This document shows positions 25,809 through 34,746 of a DNA stretch of 64,000 nt, piece by piece (positions within the stretch are counted from its first letter, which is position 1; every line of letters begins with the position of its first letter). A model generated the notes under the pieces. The model saw only the letters and a list, made by a program, of their open reading frames with translations, ran no database searches and had not been told where the DNA came from. The stretch is from UBA5078 sp963977405. Its GTDB lineage: Bacteria; Pseudomonadota; Gammaproteobacteria; Pseudomonadales; Pseudohongiellaceae. Location: assembly GCA_963977405.1 (NCBI GenBank), contig CAXBOY010000001.1:1-64000 (forward strand), in the 5' to 3' direction. The translations under genes and the position numbers were made by a program.

Positions 25809-25845
25809 GGGCCGGATGCCTTAGAAACCGTTGGCAATCCGGCCC
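25809..25845 (+). other. Hairpin after the GAPDH gene
   Basis: GGGCCGGAT (25809-25817) and ATCCGGCCC (25837-25845) form a perfect 9-bp stem. There is no strong T tract after it, so it is at best a weak terminator. The remaining 25846-26035 is the upstream region of nqrA, with a TATAAT at 25855-25860 that may be a -10 box. Confidence 0.45.
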
Positions 25846-26035
25846 TCTAGTCTCTATAATTGCCGCGCTTAAACAGCCGGTTCCCTAAAAAATTCCTAAT
25901 AATAAAACCGACGTCAGAAACGTTGTATGTGATTTCTGTGCCCGTGGCGTTGCTTATGCCTATAGGTGCGAACGGTTCCTCGTGCAAGAATTGCTTTTTG
26001 CGTTAAGAAACTCCAGTAATTACTAGGCTTGGCGA

Positions 26036-27391
26036 ATGATCAAAATTACCCGCGGTTTGGATTTACCGATAGCTGGTGCACCAGAGCAATCCATTGAGAA
26101 TGCACGACCTGTTCGTTCAGTCGCCATCCTTGGGCATGATTATGTGGGCATGAAACCCACCATGGCCGTTAAAGAGGGCGATCGAGTTAAGCTTGGACAG
26201 GCCTTGTTTGAAGACAAGAAAACCCCGGGTGTTATCTATACCGCTCCAGGGGCAGGCGTTGTGCGCGAGATCAATCGCGGCGACCGCCGTGTGTTCCTAT
26301 CCCTCGTCATCGAACTCGATGACAACGAAGAGCAACTCGAATTCACGAGCTTTGCGCCAGAGGCATTGGCGACGTTGCCCCGCGAAAAAGTCGTTGCCAA
26401 TCTAGTCGAGTCCGGTCAGTGGACTGCCCTGCGAACGCGTCCCTATAGCAAAGTACCTGCAATCGATGCCACGCCGCACTCCTTGTTCATCAACGCGATG
26501 GACAGCAGTCCCCTAGCGGCTAACCCTGAGGTTATTGCGCGCGAGAGCTCCGACGACTTTATCAATGGCGTCAACGTACTCTCGCGACTCACTAACGGCA
26601 AAGTCTTTCTGTGCCGTGCTCTGTCCAGCTTCGAGGGTATCGAGAAGCAAAGTCTTGCAGAGAATGTCCAAGTCGAGACTTTCGCCGGGCCACATCCGGC
26701 TGGCCTGACTGGTACTCATGTGCACTTCTTGGACCCAGTAAGTCTAGCGAAGCAGGTCTGGAGTGTTAACTATCAAGACGTGATCGCGATTGGCAAGCTC
26801 TTTACAACAGGTAAGATCAGCACCGAACGTGTGATTGCGTTGGCCGGCCCACAGGTCACTAAGCCGCGTTTGTTGAAAACTCGTTTAGGTGCCAATCTCG
26901 AAGAATTGTGCGCTGGTGAGTTGCAAGCTGACGAGAATCGCGTGATCTCTGGTTCTGTGCTCTCCGGGCGTGCAGCGCGTGGTGTGGAGTCTTATCTTGG
27001 ACGCTACCATCTACAGATATCTGTTTTGAAAGAGGGGCGTGAACGCGTCCTGCTTGGCTATCTATCGCCAGGCACGGAACGTCATTCGGTTTTGGGCATC
27101 TATCTGTCCAGCCTGTTCAAGGGTCGTAAATTTCCGTTCACCACCACTACCAATGGCAGCAATCGCGCCATGGTACCAGTCGGAAGTTACGAACGCGTAA
27201 TGCCGATGGACATCCTTCCAACACAGTTGTTACGTGCCCTGATTGTTGGTGATATCGAGTCCGCTCAGAATCTTGGCGCCTTAGAACTCGATGAGGAAGA
27301 CTTGGCACTTTGTACCTATGTATGTCCTGGCAAGTACGAATATGGTCCCATTTTGCGCGACAACCTGTCTCGCATCGAAAAAGAGAGCTAG
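26036..27391 (+). CDS. nqrA: Na+-translocating NADH:quinone oxidoreductase subunit A
   Basis: 451 residues, near the family's usual length. Starts with MIKITRGLDLPIAGAP and contains HDYVGMKPTMAVKEGDRV, the typical NqrA N terminus. NqrA is the peripheral cytoplasmic subunit that shapes the quinone site. It is the first gene of nqrABCDEF, all on the + strand, with 14 bases to nqrB. The complex couples NADH oxidation to sodium export, typical of marine bacteria. Confidence 0.98.
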   Translation: MIKITRGLDLPIAGAPEQSIENARPVRSVAILGHDYVGMKPTMAVKEGDRVKLGQALFEDKKTPGVIYTAPGAGVVREINRGDRRVFLSLVIELDDNEEQLEFTSFAPEALATLPREKVVANLVESGQWTALRTRPYSKVPAIDATPHSLFINAMDSSPLAANPEVIARESSDDFINGVNVLSRLTNGKVFLCRALSSFEGIEKQSLAENVQVETFAGPHPAGLTGTHVHFLDPVSLAKQVWSVNYQDVIAIGKLFTTGKISTERVIALAGPQVTKPRLLKTRLGANLEELCAGELQADENRVISGSVLSGRAARGVESYLGRYHLQISVLKEGRERVLLGYLSPGTERHSVLGIYLSSLFKGRKFPFTTTTNGSNRAMVPVGSYERVMPMDILPTQLLRALIVGDIESAQNLGALELDEEDLALCTYVCPGKYEYGPILRDNLSRIEKES

Positions 27392-27405
27392 TGGATTAAA
27401 CGACT

Positions 27406-28623
27406 ATGGGTTTGCGCAGAATACTCGACGATATAGCACCGCATTTTGAGAAAGGCGGCCGATACGAAAAATGGTTTGCCCTCTATGAAGCGGTAGACAC
27501 TATTTTCTACAGCCCCAGCAATGTGACTGTTTCTCCTGCACACGTGCGCGATGGGGTCGATCTTAAGCGCATTATGATCACCGTATGGCTCGCAGCATTT
27601 CCAGCGATGTTCTATGGAATGTATAACGTGGGCTATCAAGGCATCACGGCCATGACCAATATGGGCCTCACCACCACCGGTGACTGGCACGGCTATTGGA
27701 TCGAACTATTCTCCTCTTATAATCCCAACAGCATCTGGGATTGTTTCTGGTTTGGCGCCGTTTATTACGTGCCTATCTACGCTACAATCTTCATCGTCGG
27801 TGGTTTTTGGGAAGTGCTTTTCGCAAGTATCCGTAAGCACGAAATCAACGAAGGCTTCTTCGTTACCTCTATCTTGTTTTCCCTAATTGTGCCGCCTGAT
27901 CTGCCGCTATGGCAGGCAGCGCTCGGTATTAGTTTCGGCGTAGTGGTGGGCAAGGAAGTATTCGGTGGTACAGGGAAGAACTTCCTGAACCCCGCATTGA
28001 CGGCGCGTGCTTTCCTATTCTTCGCCTACGCGCCTCAAATGTCCGGTGATGCGGTATGGACCGCGGTGGATGGCTTCAGTGGCGCTACTTCTTTAAGTCA
28101 GATTGCCGCACAGGGCCTACCTGCATTGACAAGCACGACGGGTCAGGAGCTGACTTGGCTCGACGCCTTTATTGGGCGGGAGCAGGGCTCCATTGGTGAG
28201 ACCTCCGCGCTCGCGATCTTGATTGGCGCCGTGATTCTTTTGGTCACTCGCATCGCCTCTTGGCGCATTATGTCGGGAGTCTTCCTCGGCATGGTGGGAT
28301 TCTCCCTACTACTTAACGGCATAGGTTCCGACACTAATCCTGGTTTCGCGACTCCTTGGTACTGGCATTTAGTGCTCGGCGGCTTTGCGTTCGGCATGGT
28401 GTTCATGGCGACAGACCCAGTCTCAGCGGCAATGACCAATACGGGTAAATGGATCTACGGCGCCCTGATCGGCGTAATGGCTGTAATGATCCGCGTACTC
28501 AATCCTGCGTATCCCGAAGGTGTGATGCTAGCGATTCTATTCGCCAACCTCAGTGCGCCTTTGATCGACTATGTCGTCGTTCGCGCGAATATCAAACGGA
28601 GGCTTGCTCGCAATGTCATCTAA
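27406..28623 (+). CDS. nqrB: Na+-translocating NADH:quinone oxidoreductase subunit B
   Basis: 405 residues with about ten membrane segments. The covalent FMN site is SGAT (in VDGFSGATSLSQ), so flavin is attached at the threonine by ApbE. The motif ending WIYGALIGVMAVMIRVLNPAYPEG is conserved in NqrB/RnfD. NqrB carries FMN and riboflavin and forms the sodium path with D and E. Its stop overlaps the start of nqrC by 11 bases. Confidence 0.98.
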   Translation: MGLRRILDDIAPHFEKGGRYEKWFALYEAVDTIFYSPSNVTVSPAHVRDGVDLKRIMITVWLAAFPAMFYGMYNVGYQGITAMTNMGLTTTGDWHGYWIELFSSYNPNSIWDCFWFGAVYYVPIYATIFIVGGFWEVLFASIRKHEINEGFFVTSILFSLIVPPDLPLWQAALGISFGVVVGKEVFGGTGKNFLNPALTARAFLFFAYAPQMSGDAVWTAVDGFSGATSLSQIAAQGLPALTSTTGQELTWLDAFIGREQGSIGETSALAILIGAVILLVTRIASWRIMSGVFLGMVGFSLLLNGIGSDTNPGFATPWYWHLVLGGFAFGMVFMATDPVSAAMTNTGKWIYGALIGVMAVMIRVLNPAYPEGVMLAILFANLSAPLIDYVVVRANIKRRLARNVI

Positions 28624-29401
28624 AGATTCAGTCGGCGGAACGCTCAAAGTTGCATTGTTACTGTGTGTAGTTTGTTCGATTTTCATCTCGAGCGCGGCGG
28701 TTATCCTCAAGCCACTACAACAGGCGAATAAGCTGCTCGATCGGAACAAGAATATCTTGGCTGCCGCGGGTATGTATGATCCAGCGATAACCCCCGAGGC
28801 AGAGGTAGTAGAGCTTTTCGCACAGTTCACGCCCCGTATTGTCGACCTAGACTCGGGTGAATTCCTCACGGACAGCGAACTGAGTTCATTAGGGATCGAC
28901 CCTGCGACCTATGATCAGCGTTCGGTACAAACTGAACCCGAATTCTCCGATGCGCTTAGCGGCGACGAAGATATAGCGGGTCTCAAGCGCCGGGTGCGCT
29001 ATGCCACTGTCTATATATTGCGCGATGACAGTGACTCGATTCAAGACATCGTCCTGCCAATCAGCGGCTATGGTCTGTGGGGCACGATGTATGGCTATCT
29101 CGCTCTAGAAGGCGATGGCAATACTGTTAAAGGTATTGGTTATTACGATCAGAAAGAAACTCCCGGTCTAGGTGGCGAAGTGACCAATCCGCGCTGGAAA
29201 GCGCAATGGCCAGGCAAAGAAGTCTACGACGATAACGGTGATGTCGCATTGAGCGTCGTCAAGGGCGGCGGCCAAGGGGTTCATCAAGTGGATGGGCTTT
29301 CAGGTGCATCGCTTACCAGCCGTGGTGTCGACAATATGATCGAGTTTTGGATGGGACCGATGGGTTTCGGTCCGTTCCTCGAAAATCTCACCAACAATTA
29401 A
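28613..29401 (+). CDS. nqrC: Na+-translocating NADH:quinone oxidoreductase subunit C
   Basis: 262 residues from the ATG at 28613, with CGGAGG upstream. One membrane helix at the N terminus (TLKVALLLCVVCSIFISSAAV) and a periplasmic FMN-binding domain with GYGLWGTMYGYLALEGDGN and GYYDQKETPGLGGEV. The flavinylation motif reads VDGLSGASLTS: the residue that normally holds FMN as threonine (SGAT) is serine here (codon TCG in the line at 29281). Otherwise complete and of normal length. Confidence 0.97.
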   Translation: MSSKDSVGGTLKVALLLCVVCSIFISSAAVILKPLQQANKLLDRNKNILAAAGMYDPAITPEAEVVELFAQFTPRIVDLDSGEFLTDSELSSLGIDPATYDQRSVQTEPEFSDALSGDEDIAGLKRRVRYATVYILRDDSDSIQDIVLPISGYGLWGTMYGYLALEGDGNTVKGIGYYDQKETPGLGGEVTNPRWKAQWPGKEVYDDNGDVALSVVKGGGQGVHQVDGLSGASLTSRGVDNMIEFWMGPMGFGPFLENLTNN

Positions 29402-29417
29402 GCAAGGGTGAATCAAA

Positions 29418-30083
29418 GTGTCAGCTGATACGAAAAGCATATTGATCAAACCAATATTCTCGAACAACCCAATCGGGCTGCAGATACTCGGCGTGTGTTC
29501 GGCGCTGGCGGTGACTACTAGCCTGAAAGTCGCGCTCGTGATGTGCGTCGCATTGACTGTGGTGACGGCTTTCTCGAACTTCTTCATCTCCTGTGTGCGC
29601 AACTACATGCCGAATAGTATCCGCATCATTGTGCAGATGACTATTATCGCCTCGCTGGTTATCGCGGTGGACTTGATTCTACAAGCCTTCGCCTATGAGA
29701 TTAGCAAGCAGTTAAGCGTGTTCGTCGGCTTGATCATTACCAACTGTATCGTGATGGGGCGAGCAGAAGCCTTCGCGATGAAGAATCCTCCGGTGCTAAG
29801 TTTTATGGACGGTATCGGCAACGGCCTAGGTTATTCGATTGTGCTGATTGTCGTAGGCACTATTCGCGAGCTGTTCGGTTCCGGCTCGTTATTGGGAATT
29901 TCAATATTCCCATTGATCTCTAATGGTGGCTGGTACCAGCCTAACGGTTTGATGTTGTTGGCACCAAGTGCCTTCTTCATTATTGGTTTCTTGATATGGG
30001 CACTGCGTTCAGTACGCACTGAGCAGGTAGAGAAAGATGAGTTTCGTATCGCCGCTCACAATGTTGCGGAGGCCTCGCACTAA
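29418..30083 (+). CDS. nqrD: Na+-translocating NADH:quinone oxidoreductase subunit D
   Basis: 221 residues, GTG start after AAGGGTG. Six membrane segments; conserved features NNPIGLQILGVCSALAVT, NSIRIIVQMTIIASLVI and TNCIVMGRAEAFA. NqrD with NqrE forms the membrane core that holds an intramembrane 2Fe-2S cluster between two symmetric halves. Its last base is the first base of nqrE. Confidence 0.98.
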   Translation: MSADTKSILIKPIFSNNPIGLQILGVCSALAVTTSLKVALVMCVALTVVTAFSNFFISCVRNYMPNSIRIIVQMTIIASLVIAVDLILQAFAYEISKQLSVFVGLIITNCIVMGRAEAFAMKNPPVLSFMDGIGNGLGYSIVLIVVGTIRELFGSGSLLGISIFPLISNGGWYQPNGLMLLAPSAFFIIGFLIWALRSVRTEQVEKDEFRIAAHNVAEASH

Positions 30084-30691
30084 TGGAACACTATTTAAGC
30101 CTATTCGTCCGTGCTGTGTTCGTGGAGAACATGGCACTACAGATGTTCTTGGGAATGTGTACCTTCTTGGCGGTGTCCAAAAAAGTTGAGACGGCAATTG
30201 GTCTGGGCATAGCGGTAGTAGTCGTGCAAGCCATTACCGTGCCGGTGAACAATCTGCTTTTCCAATACCTTCTTAAGGATGGCGCTTTAGCATGGGCTGG
30301 CCTGCCAGAGCTCGACCTTAGCTTCCTTGGTTTCCTAGTTTATATCGGCGTTATCGCGGCGATCGTGCAAGTACTGGAAATGGTCTTAGATAAGTATATG
30401 CCTGCCTTGTACAACGCACTGGGCGTGTTCCTACCTTTGATCACTGTGAACTGCGCCATCATGGGGGCATCGCTGTTTATGGTAGAGCGCCTCTATACCT
30501 TCCCCGAGAGCATAGTCTATGGCACTGGCGCGGGAGTAGGTTGGGCTTTGGCGATTGCGGCCATGGCCGGAATTCGTGAAAAACTGAAGTATAGCGACGT
30601 GCCTCATGGCCTGCGTGGGCTTGGTATTACTTTCGTAACGACGGGCTTAATGTCTTTGGGTTTCATGTCTTTCAGTGGTTTGTCCCTGTAG
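30083..30691 (+). CDS. nqrE: Na+-translocating NADH:quinone oxidoreductase subunit E
   Basis: 202 residues, start in the overlap TAATG with nqrD. Begins MEHYLSLFVRAVFVENMALQ and has VNCAIMGASLFMVERLY and GIREKLKYSDVPHGLRGLGI, as in all NqrE. Pairs with NqrD; together they supply the cysteines for the membrane iron-sulphur cluster. Confidence 0.98.
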   Translation: MEHYLSLFVRAVFVENMALQMFLGMCTFLAVSKKVETAIGLGIAVVVVQAITVPVNNLLFQYLLKDGALAWAGLPELDLSFLGFLVYIGVIAAIVQVLEMVLDKYMPALYNALGVFLPLITVNCAIMGASLFMVERLYTFPESIVYGTGAGVGWALAIAAMAGIREKLKYSDVPHGLRGLGITFVTTGLMSLGFMSFSGLSL

Positions 30692-30707
30692 CAAATAGGA
30701 TTCAGTA

Positions 30708-31937
30708 ATGATTGATATTGCAGCGATTATTGGCGGCGTTGTCATGTTTACCGCGGTGGTGATGATCCTCGTGGGCATGATTCTGGCTGCCCGTGCCCGT
30801 CTAGTTAGCACAGGCAACGTCCGTATCGAGATAAATGGTGACCCGGAAAAATCAATCACAGTGCCAGCAGGTGGCAAGCTCCTCAATACGCTTGCGGACC
30901 AGGGCATCTATTTGTCATCTGCCTGTGGCGGTGGTGGAACCTGTGCGCAGTGCCGTTGCCAGGTGATCGATGGTGGTGGCTCTATGTTGCCGACCGAAGA
31001 AGGCCACTTCACCATGGGTGAGGCGAAGGCTCATTGGCGTTTGTCTTGTCAGGTTGCTGTTAAGCAAGACATGAAGATCGAGATCGAGCCGGAGTTTTTT
31101 GGCGTTAAGCAGTGGGAATGTACCGTCGTCTCTAACGATAACGTGGCTACCTTCATTAAGGAGTTGGTACTGGAAATTCCCGATGGTGATAGCGTCGACT
31201 TCCGTGCCGGTGGTTATGTGCAGTTAGAGGTTCCGCCCCATGAGGTGCGCTATAAGGATTTCATAATCGGCGAAAAATTCCGTGGCGACTGGGAGAAGTT
31301 TGGCCTTTTCGAGCACGTTTCTAAGTGCGACAAGACCACAATTCGTGCCTACTCGATGGCGAACTATCCAGACGAGAAGGGCGTTATCAAATTCAATATC
31401 CGAATTGCCACACCTCCGCCCAAGTCTAGTTTTCCTCCGGGCGTGATGTCCTCCTATGTCTTCAGTTTAAAGCCGGGTGATAAGATCAAAGTATTCGGAC
31501 CCTTTGGAGAATTTTTTGCCAAGGATACCGATGCAGAGATGGTCTTCATCGGCGGCGGTGCGGGCATGGCGCCGATGCGTTCACATATCTTTGATCAACT
31601 GCGCCGCCTCAACTCCAAGCGTAAGATTAGCTTCTGGTATGGGGCGCGTAGCCTGAAAGAGATGTTCTATGTGAAGGACTACGACACACTCGCTGCAGAA
31701 CACGATAATTTTCAGTGGCATGTGGCGCTTTCCGATCCTCAGCCAGAGGATAACTGGAATGGTATGACGGGTTTTATTCACAACGTCGTACTTGAGAATT
31801 ATCTAAAAGATCATCCAGCCCCGGAAGATTGCGAGTTCTATATGTGCGGACCGCCCATGATGAACGCCGCGGTTATTAAGATGCTCAAAGACCTCGGTGT
31901 AGAGGATGAGAACATCGCCTTGGATGAATTCTCCTAA
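30708..31937 (+). CDS. nqrF: Na+-translocating NADH:quinone oxidoreductase subunit F
   Basis: 409 residues: one N-terminal membrane helix, a 2Fe-2S ferredoxin domain (CGGGGTCAQC, i.e. C-x5-C-x2-C, with a fourth Cys in LSCQV), then the FAD domain (RAYSMANYP) and the NADH domain (FIGGGAGMAPMRSHI, CGPPMMNAAVIKML). It takes the electrons from NADH on the cytoplasmic side. Last of the six structural genes. Confidence 0.98.
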   Translation: MIDIAAIIGGVVMFTAVVMILVGMILAARARLVSTGNVRIEINGDPEKSITVPAGGKLLNTLADQGIYLSSACGGGGTCAQCRCQVIDGGGSMLPTEEGHFTMGEAKAHWRLSCQVAVKQDMKIEIEPEFFGVKQWECTVVSNDNVATFIKELVLEIPDGDSVDFRAGGYVQLEVPPHEVRYKDFIIGEKFRGDWEKFGLFEHVSKCDKTTIRAYSMANYPDEKGVIKFNIRIATPPPKSSFPPGVMSSYVFSLKPGDKIKVFGPFGEFFAKDTDAEMVFIGGGAGMAPMRSHIFDQLRRLNSKRKISFWYGARSLKEMFYVKDYDTLAAEHDNFQWHVALSDPQPEDNWNGMTGFIHNVVLENYLKDHPAPEDCEFYMCGPPMMNAAVIKMLKDLGVEDENIALDEFS

Positions 31938-31948
31938 GGTGAAAAATA

Positions 31949-31979
31949 TCAGGCTTATGACACACAGTCATGAGCCTGA
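31949..31979 (+). other. Long intergenic hairpin between nqrF and apbE
   Basis: TCAGGCTTATGAC (31949-31961) and GTCATGAGCCTGA (31967-31979) form a 13-bp stem with one G-T and a 5-base loop. It is followed by GCTGTTTCTGG, so a weak terminator at best on the + strand. It may stabilise the nqrABCDEF mRNA or reduce read-through into apbE. Confidence 0.6.
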
Positions 31980-32033
31980 GCTGTTTCTGGGGTACCACAA
32001 GTCTTAATTGAAGTTTTATGGAAAACGCTTTCG

Positions 32034-33095
32034 ATGAAAGAATTTTTGAAGCGTCATAGTGTCTCTTTAGGCTTCCTCGTAGTTCTGCTGGTTTCATTGT
32101 ATTTCTTGCAGTCAGGGCCTAGCGCCACTGCGATCCACGAGTTTGGTGGCGCTACGATGGGCACGACATACAGTGTCAAAGTAGTCGACGATCGTGAGAG
32201 TGCAGCTGCGCAGTTGTTGGCGTTAGAGATCGGGGAGATGTTAAAGACCCTTGATAGAGAAGTAATGTCAACCTACTCGCAAGATTCTGAACTTAGCGAA
32301 ATTAATAAAGCGGCTATCAACGAGAAATTAGTACTTTCGACCGAGATGGTCGAGGTCTTGTCCTTAGCACACGATGTGAATGCACTCACCGAGGGTGCCT
32401 TCGACGTGACAGTGGGGCCACTGGTTAATCGTTGGGGTTTTGGGCCAGAGCAGCGTCATCCAAGTCGCATCCCGGATCAGGCTGAGATCGATGCCCTGCG
32501 CGCACGTATCGGCTCGCAATACCTTGAACTAGACAGATCAGCCGCAACCTTATTAAAGAAGGCGGATGTTTACATCGATCTGAGCGGCATTGCGAAGGGC
32601 TATGCGGTTGATCAATTGGCGAATTATCTAGATGGGCGAGGCTACTCGAGCTATTTCATCGAAGTAGGCGGTGAGTTAAGGATAAAGGGTCACAAGCCCG
32701 GAGAGCAGACTTGGGTGCCAGCCATCGAAACACCGATGGATACAGCGCCGCAAGTTCATAACATCTTCTATGCTAAGGGCGAGTCGATCGCCGTCGCCGG
32801 TTCTGGGGATTATCGCAATTATTTCGATCTAGACGGCGTACACTATTCCCATGAGATCGACCCGGCAACGGGGCGACCGGTTACTCATAGTCTCGCCGCG
32901 GTCTATGTGATCGATGCCTCGGCGGCGCGAGCGGACGCCTTGGCCACGGCATTTATGGTGTTGGGTACGCAGCGCGGGTTCGCATTGGCTCAGCGCATGG
33001 GGTTGGCCGCGTACTTTATTTCGAAGCGTGAGGGGCAGGAGGGCTTTGATGATCTGTATACGAGCCAGTTTGCTCATTATTTGAGTCCTAATTAG
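32034..33095 (+). CDS. apbE: FAD:protein FMN transferase
   Basis: 353 residues. An N-terminal membrane helix (residues 10-26) anchors it on the periplasmic side; there is no lipobox cysteine, unlike many ApbE. Family motifs: GATMGTTYSVKV, FDVTVGPLVNRWGFGP, IDLSGIAKGYAVDQLANYL, YFIEVGGELRIKG and SHEIDPATGRPV. It attaches FMN to NqrB and NqrC. Position after nqrF is the standard one. Confidence 0.97.
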   Translation: MKEFLKRHSVSLGFLVVLLVSLYFLQSGPSATAIHEFGGATMGTTYSVKVVDDRESAAAQLLALEIGEMLKTLDREVMSTYSQDSELSEINKAAINEKLVLSTEMVEVLSLAHDVNALTEGAFDVTVGPLVNRWGFGPEQRHPSRIPDQAEIDALRARIGSQYLELDRSAATLLKKADVYIDLSGIAKGYAVDQLANYLDGRGYSSYFIEVGGELRIKGHKPGEQTWVPAIETPMDTAPQVHNIFYAKGESIAVAGSGDYRNYFDLDGVHYSHEIDPATGRPVTHSLAAVYVIDASAARADALATAFMVLGTQRGFALAQRMGLAAYFISKREGQEGFDDLYTSQFAHYLSPN

Positions 33096-33134
33096 TATTT
33101 AGGCAATAGTAGCTAAAGTTTTAACGGAGTGAAC

Positions 33135-33317
33135 ATGACAACGGTAATAGCGAGTTTCATAGTGTTAGCGCTCATAATCGCTGGGATGGCCATAGGCGTC
33201 ATCATGGGGCGTGCGCCGATCAAGGGTACCTGTGGCGGTTTGAATAACGGCAGCGCGGATAGCGGGTGCTCGCTGTGCGGGGGCAACCCGAGTAAGTGTG
33301 AAGAGAGCACGCAATAA
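33135..33317 (+). CDS. nqrM: Na+-NQR maturation factor NqrM
   Basis: 60 residues from the ATG at 33135 (GGAG six bases upstream; a GTG two codons before is less likely). One membrane helix followed by a cysteine-rich tail, GTCGGLNN and CSLCGGNPSKC. NqrM (DUF539) is needed to deliver iron to the membrane cysteines of NqrD/E. It lies between apbE and sth as in Pseudomonas. Confidence 0.95.
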   Translation: MTTVIASFIVLALIIAGMAIGVIMGRAPIKGTCGGLNNGSADSGCSLCGGNPSKCEESTQ

Positions 33318-33335
33318 TTCATGGAGTTTTAAGCA

Positions 33336-34724
33336 GTGATGCAGAAGTTACATTACGATATTGTTGTGATCGGTAGTGGCCCAGCCGGCGAATCAGCAGC
33401 GATGAATGCCGCGAAAAAGGGTAAACGCGTAGCCGTGGTCTCGGACCGCGAGGAAGTCGGTGGCAATTGCACCCATCTTGGCACTATTCCGTCGAAGGCA
33501 CTACGACAGAGCGTAAAGCAAGTCATGCAATTTAGCTCGAACCCCTTGTTGAAAGAGTTCGCAACGCTGCGCAAGCCTAGTTTCCCCCAGATCATGCAGC
33601 ACGCTAATCGTGTCATCCACGAGCAGGTGCATCTGCGCAGTGGCTATTATCAGAAGAACGGCATCGACATCATTCACGGCCTTGCCGCCTTCGAGGATGC
33701 CCACACAGTAAAACTAGGTAATCGAGGCCCGATTCTTACCGCGGACTATTTTATCATCGCGACCGGCTCGCGTCCTTATCGACCCGACAGTGTCGACTTT
33801 ACCCATCCGCGTATCTTCGATAGCGATACTATCCTGAACCTCGATCACTCGCCTCGCAAAGTGACGGTTATCGGCGCAGGTGTAATTGGATGTGAGTATG
33901 CGTCTATTTTCGCAGGCTTAGGTGCGAAGGTGGAATTGATCAATCCGGCGGAAACGCTGCTGTCCTTCCTAGACTGGGAGATATCTGACGCGCTGAGCTA
34001 TCACTTGCGCGATGCCGGTGTGCGCAGCCGCCACAACGAAGAGTATGAAAAGCTAGAGTACTTCGATACCCATATAGTGACTCACCTGAAATCCGGTAAG
34101 CGCATTAAAAGCGATATAGTGTTGTGGGCCAATGGCCGCACCGGCAATACCGATCAGTTGAATCTTGCGGCGATTGGCTTGGAGTCAAACTCCCGAGGAC
34201 AGCTCGAGATCGATAAAACCTATCGCACGGCGGTGGAGAATATCTATGCAGCAGGGGATGTAATAGGTTGGCCGTCTCTGGCCAGCGTCTCTTACGATCA
34301 GGGCCGCTCTGCGTCCAATGCCATCGTCGACCCCAAAGCCTGTGTCGAGATCGATCGCTTCGCCTCGGGCATCTATACTATTCCAGAGATCAGCACCCTC
34401 GGTAAAACTGAGCGCGAGCTTACTAAAGAGCGCGTGCCCTACGAAGTGGGCAAGGCATTCTTCAAGAGTACCGCACGTGGTCTAATTACGGGCGAACAGG
34501 TGGGGATGTTGAAGATCATCTTCCACTTCGAGACTCTAGAGGTTTTAGGCATCCATTGTTTTGGCGATCAAGCGTCCGAGATTGTGCACATTGGACAGGC
34601 CATCATGCTGCAAGAGGGCAAGGCCAACACGCTAAAATATTTCCTTAGTACGACATTCAATTACCCCACGATGGCTGAGGCCTACCGCATAGCGGCGCAA
34701 GATGGGTTGAATCGAGTATTCTAA
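33336..34724 (+). CDS. sthA: Soluble pyridine nucleotide transhydrogenase (Si-specific)
   Basis: 462 residues; GTG at 33336 or ATG at 33339 start, both served by GGAG. Flavoprotein disulphide reductase fold: FAD motif VIGSGPAGESAAMNAAKKG, and the reduced active-site region GGNCTHLGTIPSKALR in which the second redox cysteine is replaced by threonine, as is typical of SthA. NAD motif VIGAGVIGCEYASIFAGLG, dimerisation domain at the C terminus. It balances NADH and NADPH in the cytoplasm; placed after nqr, it handles the same cofactor pool. Confidence 0.96.
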   Translation: MMQKLHYDIVVIGSGPAGESAAMNAAKKGKRVAVVSDREEVGGNCTHLGTIPSKALRQSVKQVMQFSSNPLLKEFATLRKPSFPQIMQHANRVIHEQVHLRSGYYQKNGIDIIHGLAAFEDAHTVKLGNRGPILTADYFIIATGSRPYRPDSVDFTHPRIFDSDTILNLDHSPRKVTVIGAGVIGCEYASIFAGLGAKVELINPAETLLSFLDWEISDALSYHLRDAGVRSRHNEEYEKLEYFDTHIVTHLKSGKRIKSDIVLWANGRTGNTDQLNLAAIGLESNSRGQLEIDKTYRTAVENIYAAGDVIGWPSLASVSYDQGRSASNAIVDPKACVEIDRFASGIYTIPEISTLGKTERELTKERVPYEVGKAFFKSTARGLITGEQVGMLKIIFHFETLEVLGIHCFGDQASEIVHIGQAIMLQEGKANTLKYFLSTTFNYPTMAEAYRIAAQDGLNRVF

Positions 34725-34746
34725 GCGCAGCACTGGAGAATAAAGC

